From positions 4,895,698 through 4,959,697 of the forward strand of contig OZ037765.1 of the NCBI GenBank assembly GCA_964035545.1: a stretch of 64,000 nt of DNA, written 5' to 3'. This document shows, piece after piece, positions 11,232-24,346 of this stretch. The notes beneath the pieces are model-generated. The model was not told where the DNA came from, did no database searches, and saw only the letters and a list, made by a program, of their open reading frames with translations. The DNA is from Bugula neritina. Taxonomy: Eukaryota > Bryozoa > Gymnolaemata > Cheilostomatida > Bugulidae. The position numbers and the translations under genes are program-made. Within the stretch, counting starts at the first letter, position 1. Each line of letters opens with the position of its first letter.

Positions 11232-14200
11232 CGCATTTTGTCGTAAAAAATTTAGGTCTAGTATGCAAAAATAAAATAAAATGATTTATTTTAAAATTAT
11301 ATCACTAACCAATTTTTTGTAGAGTGAGCACAGTTTCACATAGCAAATGGCCATTCTCTTGCAATGACAATTCAGGTATAACAATGAGGATTCGTCTGTT
11401 CTTTGCTGGGAAAACCTCCCACAAGCAATTCATATTGGTTGGATATTCACCTGGCCAGTTAGGACTAGTAATATATCCATGTATAGTGCCATTATACACA
11501 CCTCCACACTTTCTCGCTATATGTAACAACAAGGCCCTAGTAAAACTTGTAACAGCAATTTATATGTTAAATGGATATGCTAGTCTAACGATTGTTTGTA
11601 GCATCTCTAACCAGGACTGTTTTATGCAAAATCTAGCTTATGCTTTACATTTACTATCTATGTAGTCCATGCTTGTCCCTTTAATTACAATATAATACAA
11701 AATGTAGAGTTAATTATATATTGAAGTAAAAGATCAATTAAAACAATATTATTATAAGCATTAATATAATAATAGACTAAAATTACTAAAATATTTAGTC
11801 ATAAAAACATTTTTCATATCAAAAAAGACTTCATTTGAAATGCTGACTCAATTAAATATTACTGAGGAATATATTATTTGTTAAATCTAGAATATTAATG
11901 ACCTTCTATTGCTGCTATTTTGTTGCTACATCAAATACAAGGTTACATAATGAATGCTCTGTTACCTTTACACTGACTGGCTGACACAGCTCCAGTGCTG
12001 TCGGTATACGTCAGCGCAGGACACTGAATGCAGTAGTCTTTCCCCATTTCTGACTGGTAAGTATTCATTGGACACAGTGTGCAGCGCAGTGTATGCTGGT
12101 CGTAATAGTGTCCAGCTGTACATGTCTCTATTGGTATACAAGTTTGAGGTGGAAACACAATACACAACATGTGGCAGAATATTAATATTGCATAGGCTTA
12201 AGTTATACACAAGTTTTTATAATATCTAAGAATGCAATCAAAACAGCTTCATTGAAGTTATTTTTTATTGATAAAAAAACTCACGCAAGTTTATAGTCAC
12301 TATCCCTGTGAGAAAACCCCTAATGGAAAAGGGTTTTTTGTTAAATCAGGCTAAGGACTTATTCATGGGTGGGGCACAAGAGCAATTATGACTGGATATT
12401 CTTCCTAGCATCACCAATGCCCTTTGTTGGGTTCGAACCCATGACATCGTGTTTACTAAGCAAACGCTCTAACCCCTAGACCACGGCTGCTCCCTAATTT
12501 ATGTCACATTGATAATTTTTGAAAATAAAGTTCATTGACTATTATCTCCCATGTACAAGGATTCTTTCACAATAAGAACACAATATCTGTATAAAATATA
12601 AGTTGCCAAACTTTGCCTGGTAGAAAAATTAGGTTTAACTAATCAGTCTTGCAAGTATTGCAGCCTAGTGAGTCTAAGATTCTCACCCAAAAGACAGTCT
12701 CTGAAAGACTTAGCTCCGGTGTACTTTGTATCTGCATTACTGGGGCAGGAGATACAACGCACTCTTCTGGAGTAAGGCTGGTAGGTTCCTTTGCTGCAGG
12801 AAATACATGGCTGAAAGCCTGTCTTTGAGAAAGTGCCTGGTTCACAGGCTCCTACAAATACACAGAATTATAGGTATTCTAATTTGAAGAATTATCTGGT
12901 AATCATATATACAACCTTTATTCAAGGAGCAGTATATATTATGTGAACATAGTCTGTAGGTCATAGTGACTAGCTCTTTTATGTGAGTTACAAACAGATT
13001 AATTAACTATAGGCTAATGAGTTAATACATGGTTGTAAACTGACAAAAAAGCAAACTGTCTACTAGTATACTTTTTATATAGCATCAGTTCTAATAAATT
13101 TTCATATCATATGAGCAGCATTGTAATTTGAAGCCAATGCATTCTATGAACAAAAGCACCAAACTCCTCTAAATAATCTAAATAGTTTAAGAATCGGTTA
13201 AATAAATGTAAAATAATAATAGTATGAGAAATTACACAATGACAGAATTCCAGGACTAAAACCTATTAAATCTTACCATCACAGTCGGAGGGTTTTCTAG
13301 CTCCTACAGTGTGACCTCCTGAAGGACAAACTTTGCAACGTAGCTGGTTGTCCTCATCCTGATATGTCCCTCTTGGGCAAGAGATGCATGTGGAGTTCAG
13401 AGTATTGAAATATGTGCCAGCTCGGCATTTTACTAACAATATAAAGAGCTAACTTGCAAGCAGTGAAGGCACTCAACACACTTCAATATACTATGTGCAC
13501 AGAGCTTGTTTTGACTTGCACACAAAAAATCAGGATTTAAAATACCACTAAAATATTAGGATTCTATATATAATAGAAAGGATTACGATAATAAAATATT
13601 ATGTTATTTATGTACACTAACATACTAGAATACTATACAATGATGGATTTGTTTGCATAAGCTTTGACCAGGGAGATTTCCAGTCAACAAGAAACTAATT
13701 CAAAACATGAATGAATAAAATTTGTTCAAAATAAATATTTATGAATATGTTGATTATTGCTAAAAACAGCCTTATAGCTTTTGAGTTGAATTTATTTTTA
13801 GAATGCAGATATAATATCCAAAGCATTTATTTTGAAAATATTATACTGAATATTTTATACATCATTAATGTATTTTTACAGTTTGATGAATTGCTCACAT
13901 TTTTCATAATTTACACATTCCTTATTTCCATTGATGACATCATTGATAGTTGAGAAGCTGAAATTATTAAAATATTACTCTCAATTACAAGATCTGAACA
14001 TTTCATAAAGCCTGCCTTTGGAAAAGAAATAAACTACGTTAGAACGTTACAACTGAGGTTGGACAACATTAATGTGAGTAGAAAATATATAGTAATATAG
14101 CTAAAAGCCTATGATAGCTTTTATAACTACCAGGTAAAAAGTAGTACTAATTAGCTAAGGTAGCAGTAATTAGCAAAGGTAACAGTATTTAGCAAAAGTT

Positions 14201-17200
14201 GTATTAAGTAACCATTTAATGTAGTGATCCATAGCTAAAAGTAAAAATTTAAAGTGCTTATGAACACTTTAAACATATATGAGCTAAGAAACATATTAAA
14301 TATTGATAAAAAAATCAACAAGTAATAAAAAGTAGATAATAGAATTTTTATAAATACTTTTATTCTTACCGCACCGACTATCCAAACCAGCTATGAGCTT
14401 ATGTCCCTTCACACAGCTCAGCCGCACACCTGAGACTCTGAAGGTCTTCTTACTCAACGTCAGGTAGTGATGCTCATGAATTGTTCCATCTCTTTCTTTT
14501 CTACGAAGTGTTTTTGTCAGCTTCCTGAAGGATTTGCATTCTAAACTTCTGCATTCACCTGCTTACAAAACAGACAGCAGTTGTGATGATTGATCAAATA
14601 GCTAGCAATTGGTATTATATAGCAATATTCCGATTGAAAACTAGAAATATATATATATATATCTAATAATCAGTACAGTGTTAGTATAGTTATATTGTGA
14701 TAGTATAGTTATGCTGGAGTAATATATTGAATATGCTGGTAAAGTTTACTATCGCAAGTGGATGCCAGGGTAGCCGTCACGAGAAAGACTGTGAAGACAA
14801 TTCTCTTCTGTCTTTTCTCAGTTTGATATTCTGCCCGTCTGCTTATACATCTAACTGCCATGCTGGGGACGTGAAATCCTTTAATACCTGAATCTAAAAA
14901 ATTATTTTACAAAATAATTGACTTTATAAATAATAACAATTTTATGCAATTTTCGAAAACTGTGCTTTTTTAGAGGGTTGAAAATATTAAACAACTACTT
15001 TTTAATTTATTCTCCCTTAAAAATCTTTGCAACTATTCCATATATTATTTGTAAAACTGCAAAACTTTCCAAAAAGAGAACAAATTGATATCATACAAGC
15101 TAAACAAAGGAATTTTAGTGTTAAGAAATTTTTTTTCAGTTGCGATCCAAAGATTTATGATTTCCAATTTAGAAAAGAATTCTAAAAATATTGAATCATC
15201 AAAGATTATCGTTGCCTATCACCTCTGATGGTTGTATTCAGTGCACTGTGCAGCTCCTGGGTGTAGTTGTTATGTTCATCACAGTTTACTGTTGAGCCGA
15301 TAGAATACTGGATAGATCTAGTGGCTTTAGATGGGGTAACCACAGCTGTGACAGATATAGAGTAGCAATGAGTAGACAACATAGCAAAGTACAATAATTA
15401 CTTGTAGAAAATATCTATTGTGAATCTCATTGACTTTTTATTATTAACTTTAATAATCAATGCTGCTCACAATTAAACCACAGGAAATTACCTTAATCTA
15501 AACATAATTCATATTAGCAGTGCAGAAACAAAAATTTAATACGTACACGCCTAAATGAAATTGTTCAAACTAAAATAATGTTTTACCATTTATGTCTTTA
15601 CCTCATATACTAAACTTAGCAAAAATAATTACTATACATGGCTTTTACTTTAATTTTATATCCCAGTTATAACAAATATTTTGCATAATCTAATAAGATA
15701 CTTCAAACTTATTTATCCTAATTCATGATCTAAATGTAGGCCTATTTGTATACATGTACAGCACATTCTCAAAGTGCAAACAACTCTTACTTACGTGGGT
15801 TTGGCGGTATTGTAATTGATAAATTACTCTTAGTAAAAGAATCCCACTGGTAACTGCTATCTGAAAGAGATAGAGTAGATTTTATTTGAACAAGCTCAAC
15901 ATAAAAAATTAAAAATTTTATTTGAACTTGTAACAACCTTATTTAACCTATAATGCTTTACATATAATTACAGTTGTGTATATATGCAGTGTATAGGTGT
16001 ATAATTATATAGCAGAAATTATTTCGTAAAATACAATAAAATTATCAAAGTTGAATTGTCTCTTCACCATATTATACAAAATTGCCATAATATACTAATT
16101 ATTCACAACAACATTACTAACATAAACGTTATTTACAATCAAATAGTACAACACATAACTTTAACTACTAATGGCTGGATATTACTTTACGATTTTTTCA
16201 ATGATTTATTACTGGCTTTATTCCCCAGAGTTGGGTGCAAACTCCACTAGCATGAGAAGTTGTCGGTCGCCAAATAAAGCAAGTTTGTTTTGAGTACTAA
16301 ATTAAAAGTAGTGAACTGAGGCTACACTAAGACTCACCCACACAGCTGTGGTTATTCACGTGAAGTGTGTATTCACCTTTACACTCACACCTGTAACTGC
16401 CGGCAGTGTTCACGCAGACCTCTTCACATCCCCCATTGTCTATTGAACACTCATTGAGCTCTACAAAAACACAACTGATACATTGTTTTGTTAAATGCAG
16501 TTCCTTAATGTCTTTTAGTAAAGTTTATTAGGGAGCAGCGTGGTCTAGGGGTTAGAGCGTTTGCTTCATAAGCTTGAAGTCATGGGTTCAAGCCCTGACC
16601 AAGGCCATTGGTGATGTTAGAAAGAGCATCCAGTCTTAATTGCTCCTGTGTCCCATTTGAATAAGTCCTTGGCCCGATTTAACAAAAACCCTTTTCCATC
16701 AAGAGTTTTCTCACAGGGATGGTAACTACAAACTTGCGTGAGTTTTAGTAAAGTTTATTATTAGGTAAAATTTAAGCTTATTTTGCTTTAAGTAGAAAAA
16801 TAGCATTTTTGGACATAAATGGTAAAACAAATAATCTGCAATAAACTAGTATTTGTTGCAAAACATACCAGCACAGTGGGTCAATCCGTACAGAGTGTAT
16901 CCCTCTTTACAAAGACATTGATATGATCCCTCCGTGTTAATGCATATCTGGTCACACGTGTCGTTATACTGGCATTCATCAATGTCTGAACATAGCTGGG
17001 TTCTTTTATCTAGTTGGTAGCCAGTATGGCACACGCACTGGTAGCCTCCTAACTTATTTAAACATGTGTGGTTGGCACACAGACTATTGTCATTCAGACA
17101 TTCATCTATATCTATAATTACACAAAGTTCAAATTTTTTGTGTTGAAATTATAATGTTTAAAAAAATTGAGACTTCAGGACAATTAAGTAAGGATTGAGC

Positions 17201-20200
17201 AATGAAATGTTTTGATCAGGTGTTCAGTAAATGATTTATTTTTAATTTTTGCAACTTAGAACTAAAAATAGGTTTACGAAGCAATAATTCCACTGTTAAA
17301 TTCTGCTTAAAGAGTGAATTTAAATTTTAGAATTTAAACAATAAAACAACCCATTTAAAACTAGAAATAGCATGATCTACAGAAAAAAGTTATGGTAGGC
17401 TTAGAAAATATCTAAATGATGGTGCATGTAAGTTAAAAGACTATCACTATAATATATGCTGTATAAATACAGGCTGGAATCAAACAATAGAACTTTGTCT
17501 TGCTGCAAGATAAAAACTTGATACATTTTCAAAATATTCTATTTGAATTATACACGGCTACATTGTACAGTTTAAAGGGTGCACATTTACCTTCACAACT
17601 TCTGGAGTCCTCAGCCAATTGGAAGCCAGGTGAACAAGTGCATTGTGGTCCGTTGTCAGCATCAGCACAGTGATGATCACATCCCCCATTTCTGAGTTTA
17701 CACTGAGCTGTAGGCAGACAATGAGCTCTAAACAAAAGTGTTTACTTGATTCAGTCATTACAGACAATAGAGGTAAAGCTCAACCCCATTACTTTCTGGC
17801 ATATCATAAAGTACCAACCAGAGAAAGTAAATTGTAGTAAATGAAAAAATATTTATGATTTATTACAAAACCATTGTATGATTGGAAATTTTTAGGTTTG
17901 GTATATAAATGCTATGGAAATAGTATAGAGTGCTCACTCACAGAGTTTTATTAACCTTGTCAACTATTCAGCTTGAATATATACTTACTCACATAAGTTT
18001 TTACTTGATCTCTAAGCATACATAAATTACCAGAACAAATACTCACAGCTCCATTGGCCTCTATAAAGTTTGTTATATACTTACGGACACAATTCCCTTG
18101 ACCTCTAAGCATAAGTAGCCTGTAACCTGGTGAACACGCACATTGAACCCTCTTTTTCTTTTGTATGCATCTGTGTTGACAACCACCATTTCCAATGCTG
18201 CAACTTTTTTCTATAAAAACAATTTTAAAAAATGAAATAGCAGCTTCAGTCAAACAGCAATATCATAATTGTCAATAATTACGAAATTCCTGTTATAATA
18301 AAAGTGTCAATCAATATTTATTTTAACTCAGAGAAAAACAAATACTCTAATATTATTACAGTGTTGAGCTTTATTAGCCAATAAAATTGCTCTTTTTAAA
18401 TGGAATAAACTAATTTAAAACTTAAATACAATTGAAATAACATATGCTAGTTCTATGAGCCATATATTAACTTGTATACATGTATTATATCTTTCTATGC
18501 ATAAATAAGATTAAAATTAATAATATTTTTGAGTTTATAGCTTTTAAAGCTTATTTCTGCTAAACACTTTATTTACAATTATAAACTTATTTAAAGTAAC
18601 TCTGCTAAAAACAAGCTTTATATATTTCATGGCAGAATAAGTTCCATATAACTCAACTAAAGTTGACTTCACCTAAGATTATATTTATTATTATTATATC
18701 TATTATATTCACCATTTCTTCTGCTATTGTATCCGGTTTGGCACATCAAACAGCTTGTTGAATTATCCGATAGATTCCCAAGTTCACATTTATAGTGAGG
18801 AGGACACAACTGTGCATCTGTAAGGAATAAGTTTGAATATAATTAGTAGATAACTCCAAAATATAAAATTCTGCTACTAGTACACTACAATGAAATATAC
18901 CTAAAAGGGAGTTATATTTCCTCTTCCTAGAGCTGTTGTGTTCTTGTATTTTTATTCTAAGATAACCTAATGAACTAAATTACATGAAACATTATCTTGA
19001 TATAGCCATCTTTTAGAATATAGCTAGAAAAATGCACAGCAAACAAAAATAGCTAGAAAAAGCATAGCGAACAAAAGTAGCTAGGAAAAGTATTAGATAT
19101 ATAATAAAGCATAGCAAGCGATTGCAATGTTTGATGTTTCAGCAAAAACTCTAGAAGTCCAAGTTCAGTGGCATACTATCTATATTGCTATACGTCAAGT
19201 GCTACATGGTAGATGTTATTAAGATTACCTCTGCTATATAATTATATAGATAATAACGTAGGATATATAGGATGTAAAATTTCTTGTATATGAGTATATT
19301 ATAATTTACCTTGACACGACACACCATCTGGAAGAAGATGAAAACCTGACCTACATATACATGACCTTGACCCAATTTCATTGACACAAATATGTTCACA
19401 TTCTCCGTTGTTGGTTGAACACTCATTTACATCTGTAGAACATATACAAACAACATTGCACTTTAGTTAAGTGACAATATGCTGTATGGCTTAACAATTA
19501 ACATGTTATGATATTTAACTTCTAATAAAGCTAGATAGTTTTCAACATTCAGCGCACCTGATAAACAATAAGTGTGTACATGTGTAAAACTACTCATAGA
19601 ATGCATGATTTTAACTGGCAAATAACACTGCCAACTCGTTTGCATGTGAAGGAGAGAAAATATCCACCTAATTAAATAAAACATTGCTATACTAGGTCCA
19701 ATACTCTAAGCAGAAACTATAACCTCTAAGCTCTGGAATCTAGCTCCTCTTTAATCAACATGTTTCAATACAATTTTGGAGTCATAGTTGACATATTAAT
19801 TAGAAATTATTATAACTATTTAAATTTTTAAATCGATATTAGGAGCACATTTGAATATTTACCAATACAGTTTTGTCCATCTCCATCAAGCAAGAATCCA
19901 GGTAAACAGCTGCAATAGCTAGAGCCTGCTGTATTGTGACATACCTGGGTACAGTAGCCATTCCCATGTGCACATTCATCCTTATCTAAAAACAACACAA
20001 ATTCACAGTCTGTAAATAACAGCATAATTATATTACATACAATATACAGTCTAAACTCTAAATACTTAAACCTTGTTAACTCAAACAATGCAACAACTTT
20101 CCTGACTCACTACTAATTTACGTTATACAGCATTCAACTACCCGTTACCTGTAGTCTACTACCTGTAGTCTACTACCTGTAGTCCGTTACCTGCAGTCTA

Positions 20201-23200
20201 CTACCTGTAGTCTACTCCTGTAGTCTATTACCTGTAGTCTATTACCTGTAATCTGTTACCTGTAGTCTGTTACCTGTAGTCTATTACCTGTAGTCTATTA
20301 CCTGTAGTCTATTACCTGTAGTCTGTTACCTGCAGTCTGTTACCTGTAGTCTGTTACCTGTAGTCTATTACCTGTAGTCTGTTACTCAACTAAGTCAGCA
20401 TGAATCAACTGTGATCTGGCATTCAGGTGAAAGCAGCTAATAAAATTCCATTAATAAATTTCAAGCACACTGAAACAATTTTTTAAAAAAAATTCAAAAC
20501 ACTGTCTAAACTCTTAAGGGTTTACTACTTCTATTTCTAACACCTTTCACTGTAATTTATTGAGTTATTACGATTAGAAATAAAATTTATTTGCTTGAAT
20601 TTTCTCACATACCCTCACAGACTGTCCCGTTTCCAATGTACCCTGCGTGGCATCTGCATTTGAAAGACTTTCTGGTGTTAATACATTGTGCGTTTGGATG
20701 GCAGTTATGTCCCCTGTGACACCTATCTAATACAATTTGTAACAGGTGAGCAGAGAACTGTTTCTTTAAAAATTAAAAAAAAATATATATACTCATATTT
20801 AAGCAGCTGTAATAAAATATTTTTCAAAACCGCAATGAGTTAAAGAAACAAATAATGTTTTGTGTTCAACAGATATGTAGAATAGAAGTAAACTTGCTTC
20901 CATTTATTGCAGTAAAGCTTTATAATAATTTCAATAATTGTACTTTTTACTCTAATTATAATATGCTATATAATACGTATATTTAATTACTTTATTAGTT
21001 TATCATCTTATATTATAGGCACACATCTTCTGTAGAACAGTTACCTTTACCAAATGAAAAGATTGCATTATTGATTAAGTCATTTATTGCAATAAAACTT
21101 TAAAAGGATTTATCATAATTTTGATAATTTTACTTTTACTCTCATACAATGCACACATATAACTACTTCATTAGTTATATTGTATTATAGACACATATAT
21201 TATATAAAACAGTTACCTTTACCAAGAGATATAGTCACTGAACAAAGCCCAGACCCGCTCCGAGCATCTGATCCTATAACTCTATTGAATCCAGCAAACA
21301 GCATTGGGTAACCTGAAAACACAATACATTCCTTAATACCATCACACAGTAAGTATAAAATAACATAGCGCTGGAACTCTGAATATCATGCAAGAACCTG
21401 CCATAACAATGTCAAACTAATTTAGGGTAATTCTATAACAACCTGACATGTTAAACAGGTGTTTTGAGGATATAATCAGTGGTTTACTCTTCTTTTTGGT
21501 GATTCGTAGTTGTCCATTTTGAATTTCTATTATCACCTACAAAACACAGGGAAATTTTTAAAAGAGACCATTTTCAAACTTTACACTAGCAAAAACTTTA
21601 AAAATAATCAAGTAATGATAAAATAATGAGAAGAAATTCACTATGTGGGAATTATCCTCTTGAAAAATATCCCAGAACATATTTCCCTAGCACATAATTT
21701 ATTGCACTAGTTTGAGATACTTCGAAGTTATCTAAAATTTATTTATATGTCAAAGCATTTTGCACCAAACAATTGGATATATATATATATATATATATAT
21801 ACTATATAGATACACATATAATAATTCTGTCGAGTTAAATAGCGTTAGAAATACCGTTGCAGGCATGGCGGCCTTGTTTATATAGTTGTCAATCACTTTA
21901 ACTAAGTTTCCTGCTCCATTTACTGAGAGCATCTCATAGCCGGCTTCAGTAGTGGAGTATATTCTCAGTTGTTGACTATACATCTGCAACTCTGCGCTGT
22001 GATTGGTTGAAATCTCTCGGTAACTACCGCTTCCTGTAATGATCAAGTCCGAACTGAACAAAATGTAGGCAATCAGCACATATATTTGACTGTAGGATAT
22101 AAATAAGTTATCTAGATTTTAGATTTCTCCGCATGCTAATAGATTTAAATAGATCAGTAAATTTTGCTAAACAACCGTTGATTATCTTTTAGAAATATAA
22201 TAATCTATTTTTAAAAAGACACACAAATAAAACTGCAAAAGATGTTATTTAGAATACAAGCTCAGTTTTGCAAACCCCTAAAAATTTTCTTTAAAAAATA
22301 TATATAAATTACATATAGGCTATAGCACACATCAGTGGCAGAATATTTTTCTAATTAGACATACTTTTCATTTGCAACTACATGAAATTTGTCTTCAAGA
22401 AAAGTAAACAAATTTTACTAAATTTTGATAAATGACATTAATCAGAAATTTTTATTCAATCTATGAAGTGTAACACTAATATGCGTTCCATAAGCAGGCT
22501 CAGTATGAATAAATTGAAATTCATGTTTAATTGCTCTTTTTATAAAAGATACATTTCAATGCTAAGCATTTGCTGAACTAAAGACCAAAGCTGGTGGCAA
22601 TATTAACAGGTGCTTCTAAAACATTTCCTATGTTAGTAATGCAGTAAATATATTGTTTATGCAACTTCTAGAAAACAAAGTAGAATTGCATTGTTAGGCA
22701 TTAAAAACCTTTCGCATGACAATGACTTGACAAATAAGCATTTTGTAAGTGAAAAACTCACCTACATTGTTGGCAGAGCTGCCTATATTTACTGCCCACA
22801 AGTTTGGCAAATCTGAAGAAAACTTCAAAGTAAATTTAATGAACCTGTTTTCTACATTTGTAAGATTAACAGATACCACAGCAGGTATGCTGCAAGCTCT
22901 ACGTAAGTTCTTCTGAGTACCATGTTGAAGAATGCTGAAATATGAATGCTGTTGGTTTTCTTCAGCATGCTTCAATTTGTATCGAAATTGCTTGTTTAGG
23001 TTCAAGCGAAGGTCTTGAGCTGCCAACTGCAAGACAGCTAAAAAATAAAAACCAATTTGCTAGACTATTTCCCATTAAGTTTAGTGACAATTATTTTTAT
23101 TAAACAAAAATTGTAAGTGGGTAAGTTTCTAACATACTGTATAAAATGGCACCACTATACTAAACTAAAGCTTAAAATATAATAGGATTTTAAAACGTAC

Positions 23201-23381
23201 ACTGTAATTTGATTCTGACTAAAAATTATTCATTTCATTGAAGATTTGAAAGCTGCAACTGCAAACAAAGAAATTTCACATGTTTTACTAAACTTAAACT
23301 TCTTGAGTTTGTTTATTGTAGATTAATTATTATAAGTTTATTCTTACCCAAAAACAGAATAGTAAACTCCAAGATTAGCAT
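10566..23381 (-). CDS. SCUBE: SCUBE-like secreted protein (signal peptide, novel N-domain, EGF repeats, GCC2/GCC3, CUB), 24 exons
   Basis: Secreted or surface-bound multidomain protein; vertebrate SCUBEs act in Hedgehog, BMP/TGF-beta and receptor-complex signalling. Exons: 23381-23348, 23037-22762, 22033-21855, 21536-21443, 21312-21217, 20726-20613, 19985-19863, 19432-19310, 18817-18713, 18210-18085, 17707-17591, 17111-16869, 16460-16338, 15860-15795, 15345-15223, 14893-14750, 14558-14370, 13432-13277, 12851-12687, 12127-11966, 11516-11310, 11106-10954, 10807-10728, 10673-10566; 3306 nt, 1101 aa. Almost every junction is phase 1. Order: signal peptide ([16 protein letters not shown]), unassigned domain 20-226, EGF repeats 227-584 (one ends [10 protein letters not shown], like SCUBE GYLLYGITHC), spacer 585-758, three GCC2/GCC3 cysteine repeats 759-919, CUB ([20 protein letters not shown]) to 1039, and the SCUBE-type C-terminus ([12 protein letters not shown]). 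About 100 aa longer than vertebrate SCUBE1-3. Orthology is firm; the 5' end rests on the signal peptide and phase. Confidence 0.92.
11174..11229. repeat. (TA)n microsatellite in SCUBE intron 21
   Basis: About 27 uninterrupted TA dinucleotides between the two CUB exons. Confidence 0.95.
12280..12494 (-). mobile_element. tRNA-derived SINE, copy 1 (SCUBE intron 19)
   Basis: Read on the minus strand it starts GGGAGCAGCCGTGGTCTAGG, with an A-box-like TGGTCTAGGGGTTAGAGCG and a perfect B box GGTTCGAACCC. A shared body follows (TTGGTGATGCTAGGAAGA...) and a tail ending AACTTGCGTGAG. This is the same family as the copies near 16.5, 29.7, 55.0 and 58.6 kb. Confidence 0.88.
16531..16742 (+). mobile_element. 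tRNA-derived SINE, copy 2, flanked by perfect 18-bp target duplication
   Basis: Full-length copy of about 212 bp in SCUBE intron 12: A-box-like GTGGTCTAGGGGTTAGAGCG, B box GGTTCAAGCCC, body with GGTGATGTTAGAAAGAGCATC, tail AACTTGCGTGAG. The 18 bp at 16513-16530 recur exactly at 16743-16760, the expected target-site duplication of LINE-driven insertion. Confidence 0.93.
20141..20388. repeat. 14-bp minisatellite in SCUBE intron 6
   Basis: About 17 copies of acctgtagtctatt with G/A and C/T variants (acctgtagtctgtt, acctgcagtctgtt), between SCUBE exons 6 and 7. Confidence 0.9.
20895..21226. repeat. Diverged direct duplication, 172-bp offset, including the SCUBE exon 5 donor
   Basis: The segment around 20898-21052 resembles 21070-21224. 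Both contain a catttattgcantaaa phrase near the start and end in the same 16 bases (acagttacctttacca), which in the second copy is the 3' end of SCUBE exon 5 with its GTAACT donor. The first copy therefore carries a decoy donor 172 bp downstream of the real one. Confidence 0.75.
21779..21800. repeat. (TA)n microsatellite in SCUBE intron 3
   Basis: Eleven TA/AT dinucleotides just downstream (minus strand) of SCUBE exon 3. Confidence 0.9.
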
Positions 23382-24346
23382 ATCTAGTTGCTTACTAGCA
23401 CAGAAGTTGAACACAAATATCCAGAGTTCCTACTGAGAGCCAAGACTACAGAAGTAGTTTGCACTGTTGTACACTTGACAGACTATTACAATATCTCGCT
23501 CTGGCCACAAGTATATTATTATTTGTAGCTGTAATAGTACAACTACAACAAACAGCTATTCACTAGCTAAGCTCACTTCAATTCTATCATCTTAAAAAAC
23601 TATTAATTCTATTCCGTGGCTTGTTTTGAAAAGCCCACTTGTCAAATAAAGTGTCTTATCTAGGTGAGGTTTACATATATACTTCATCATACAATGGCAC
23701 GTCCACATCACAATCACACTGTAAAACTTCTTCTCAGTCAGTCACGGACAGCCATATTGACTTTTATTCATGCATCACGTTCGAAACATTCACAAGTGTT
23801 TATTAGGATGATTCAAATAAAAGTTACTTAATTGTCTGTTGGAATTGTACAGAAACAAGGTCCATATTGAGCTGCTTGAACAAAGAAATTAAAACATTTA
23901 TTATGAAGAATAGAATTTTAGTAAAAACTTGAAAACATTGTAAAATACTATTTAACATCTGGATATTTATTATGTGAAAGTGATAATTCGTAATAAAGCT
24001 CCATTACTGTACAGTATTTACAATAGGATATAACAGATTCCTTTGGGGTAAAAACAACTATTTGTTGTAAAAGAATTTCGAGTGAAATAATACAAAAACA
24101 TCAGAAAAGAGAATGCATCAACTACCTTAGCTGCAGCTACGCACGTAACTTGCAGAAACAAACCCTACACTTTTCAGCATAAAAATACTACAAGGTAACA
24201 AATGATACACAAAACGAAAAAAAGTGATGAAAAATAAAAATATTCAAACACATGACAAAACTATTGTCGTTATAAAACTATATAAATAGTAGGTTCTTTG
24301 TATTTGCACAATACATTTGCATCAACCGGCAAATTGAAGAGAGGTG
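23382..24346. promoter_or_regulatory. SCUBE upstream region and ADGRA 3' untranslated region
   Basis: About 960 bp between the SCUBE start codon and the ADGRA stop, both minus-strand genes. It should hold the ADGRA 3' UTR, with candidate AATAAA on the minus strand near 23897-23902, and the SCUBE promoter. I see no other gene in it. Confidence 0.4.

Noticed and set aside
12280-12494. A functional tRNA gene
   Set aside because: A and B boxes are present, but the anticodon stem-loop does not fold convincingly and the same sequence with a common tail occurs five times, so it is a SINE.
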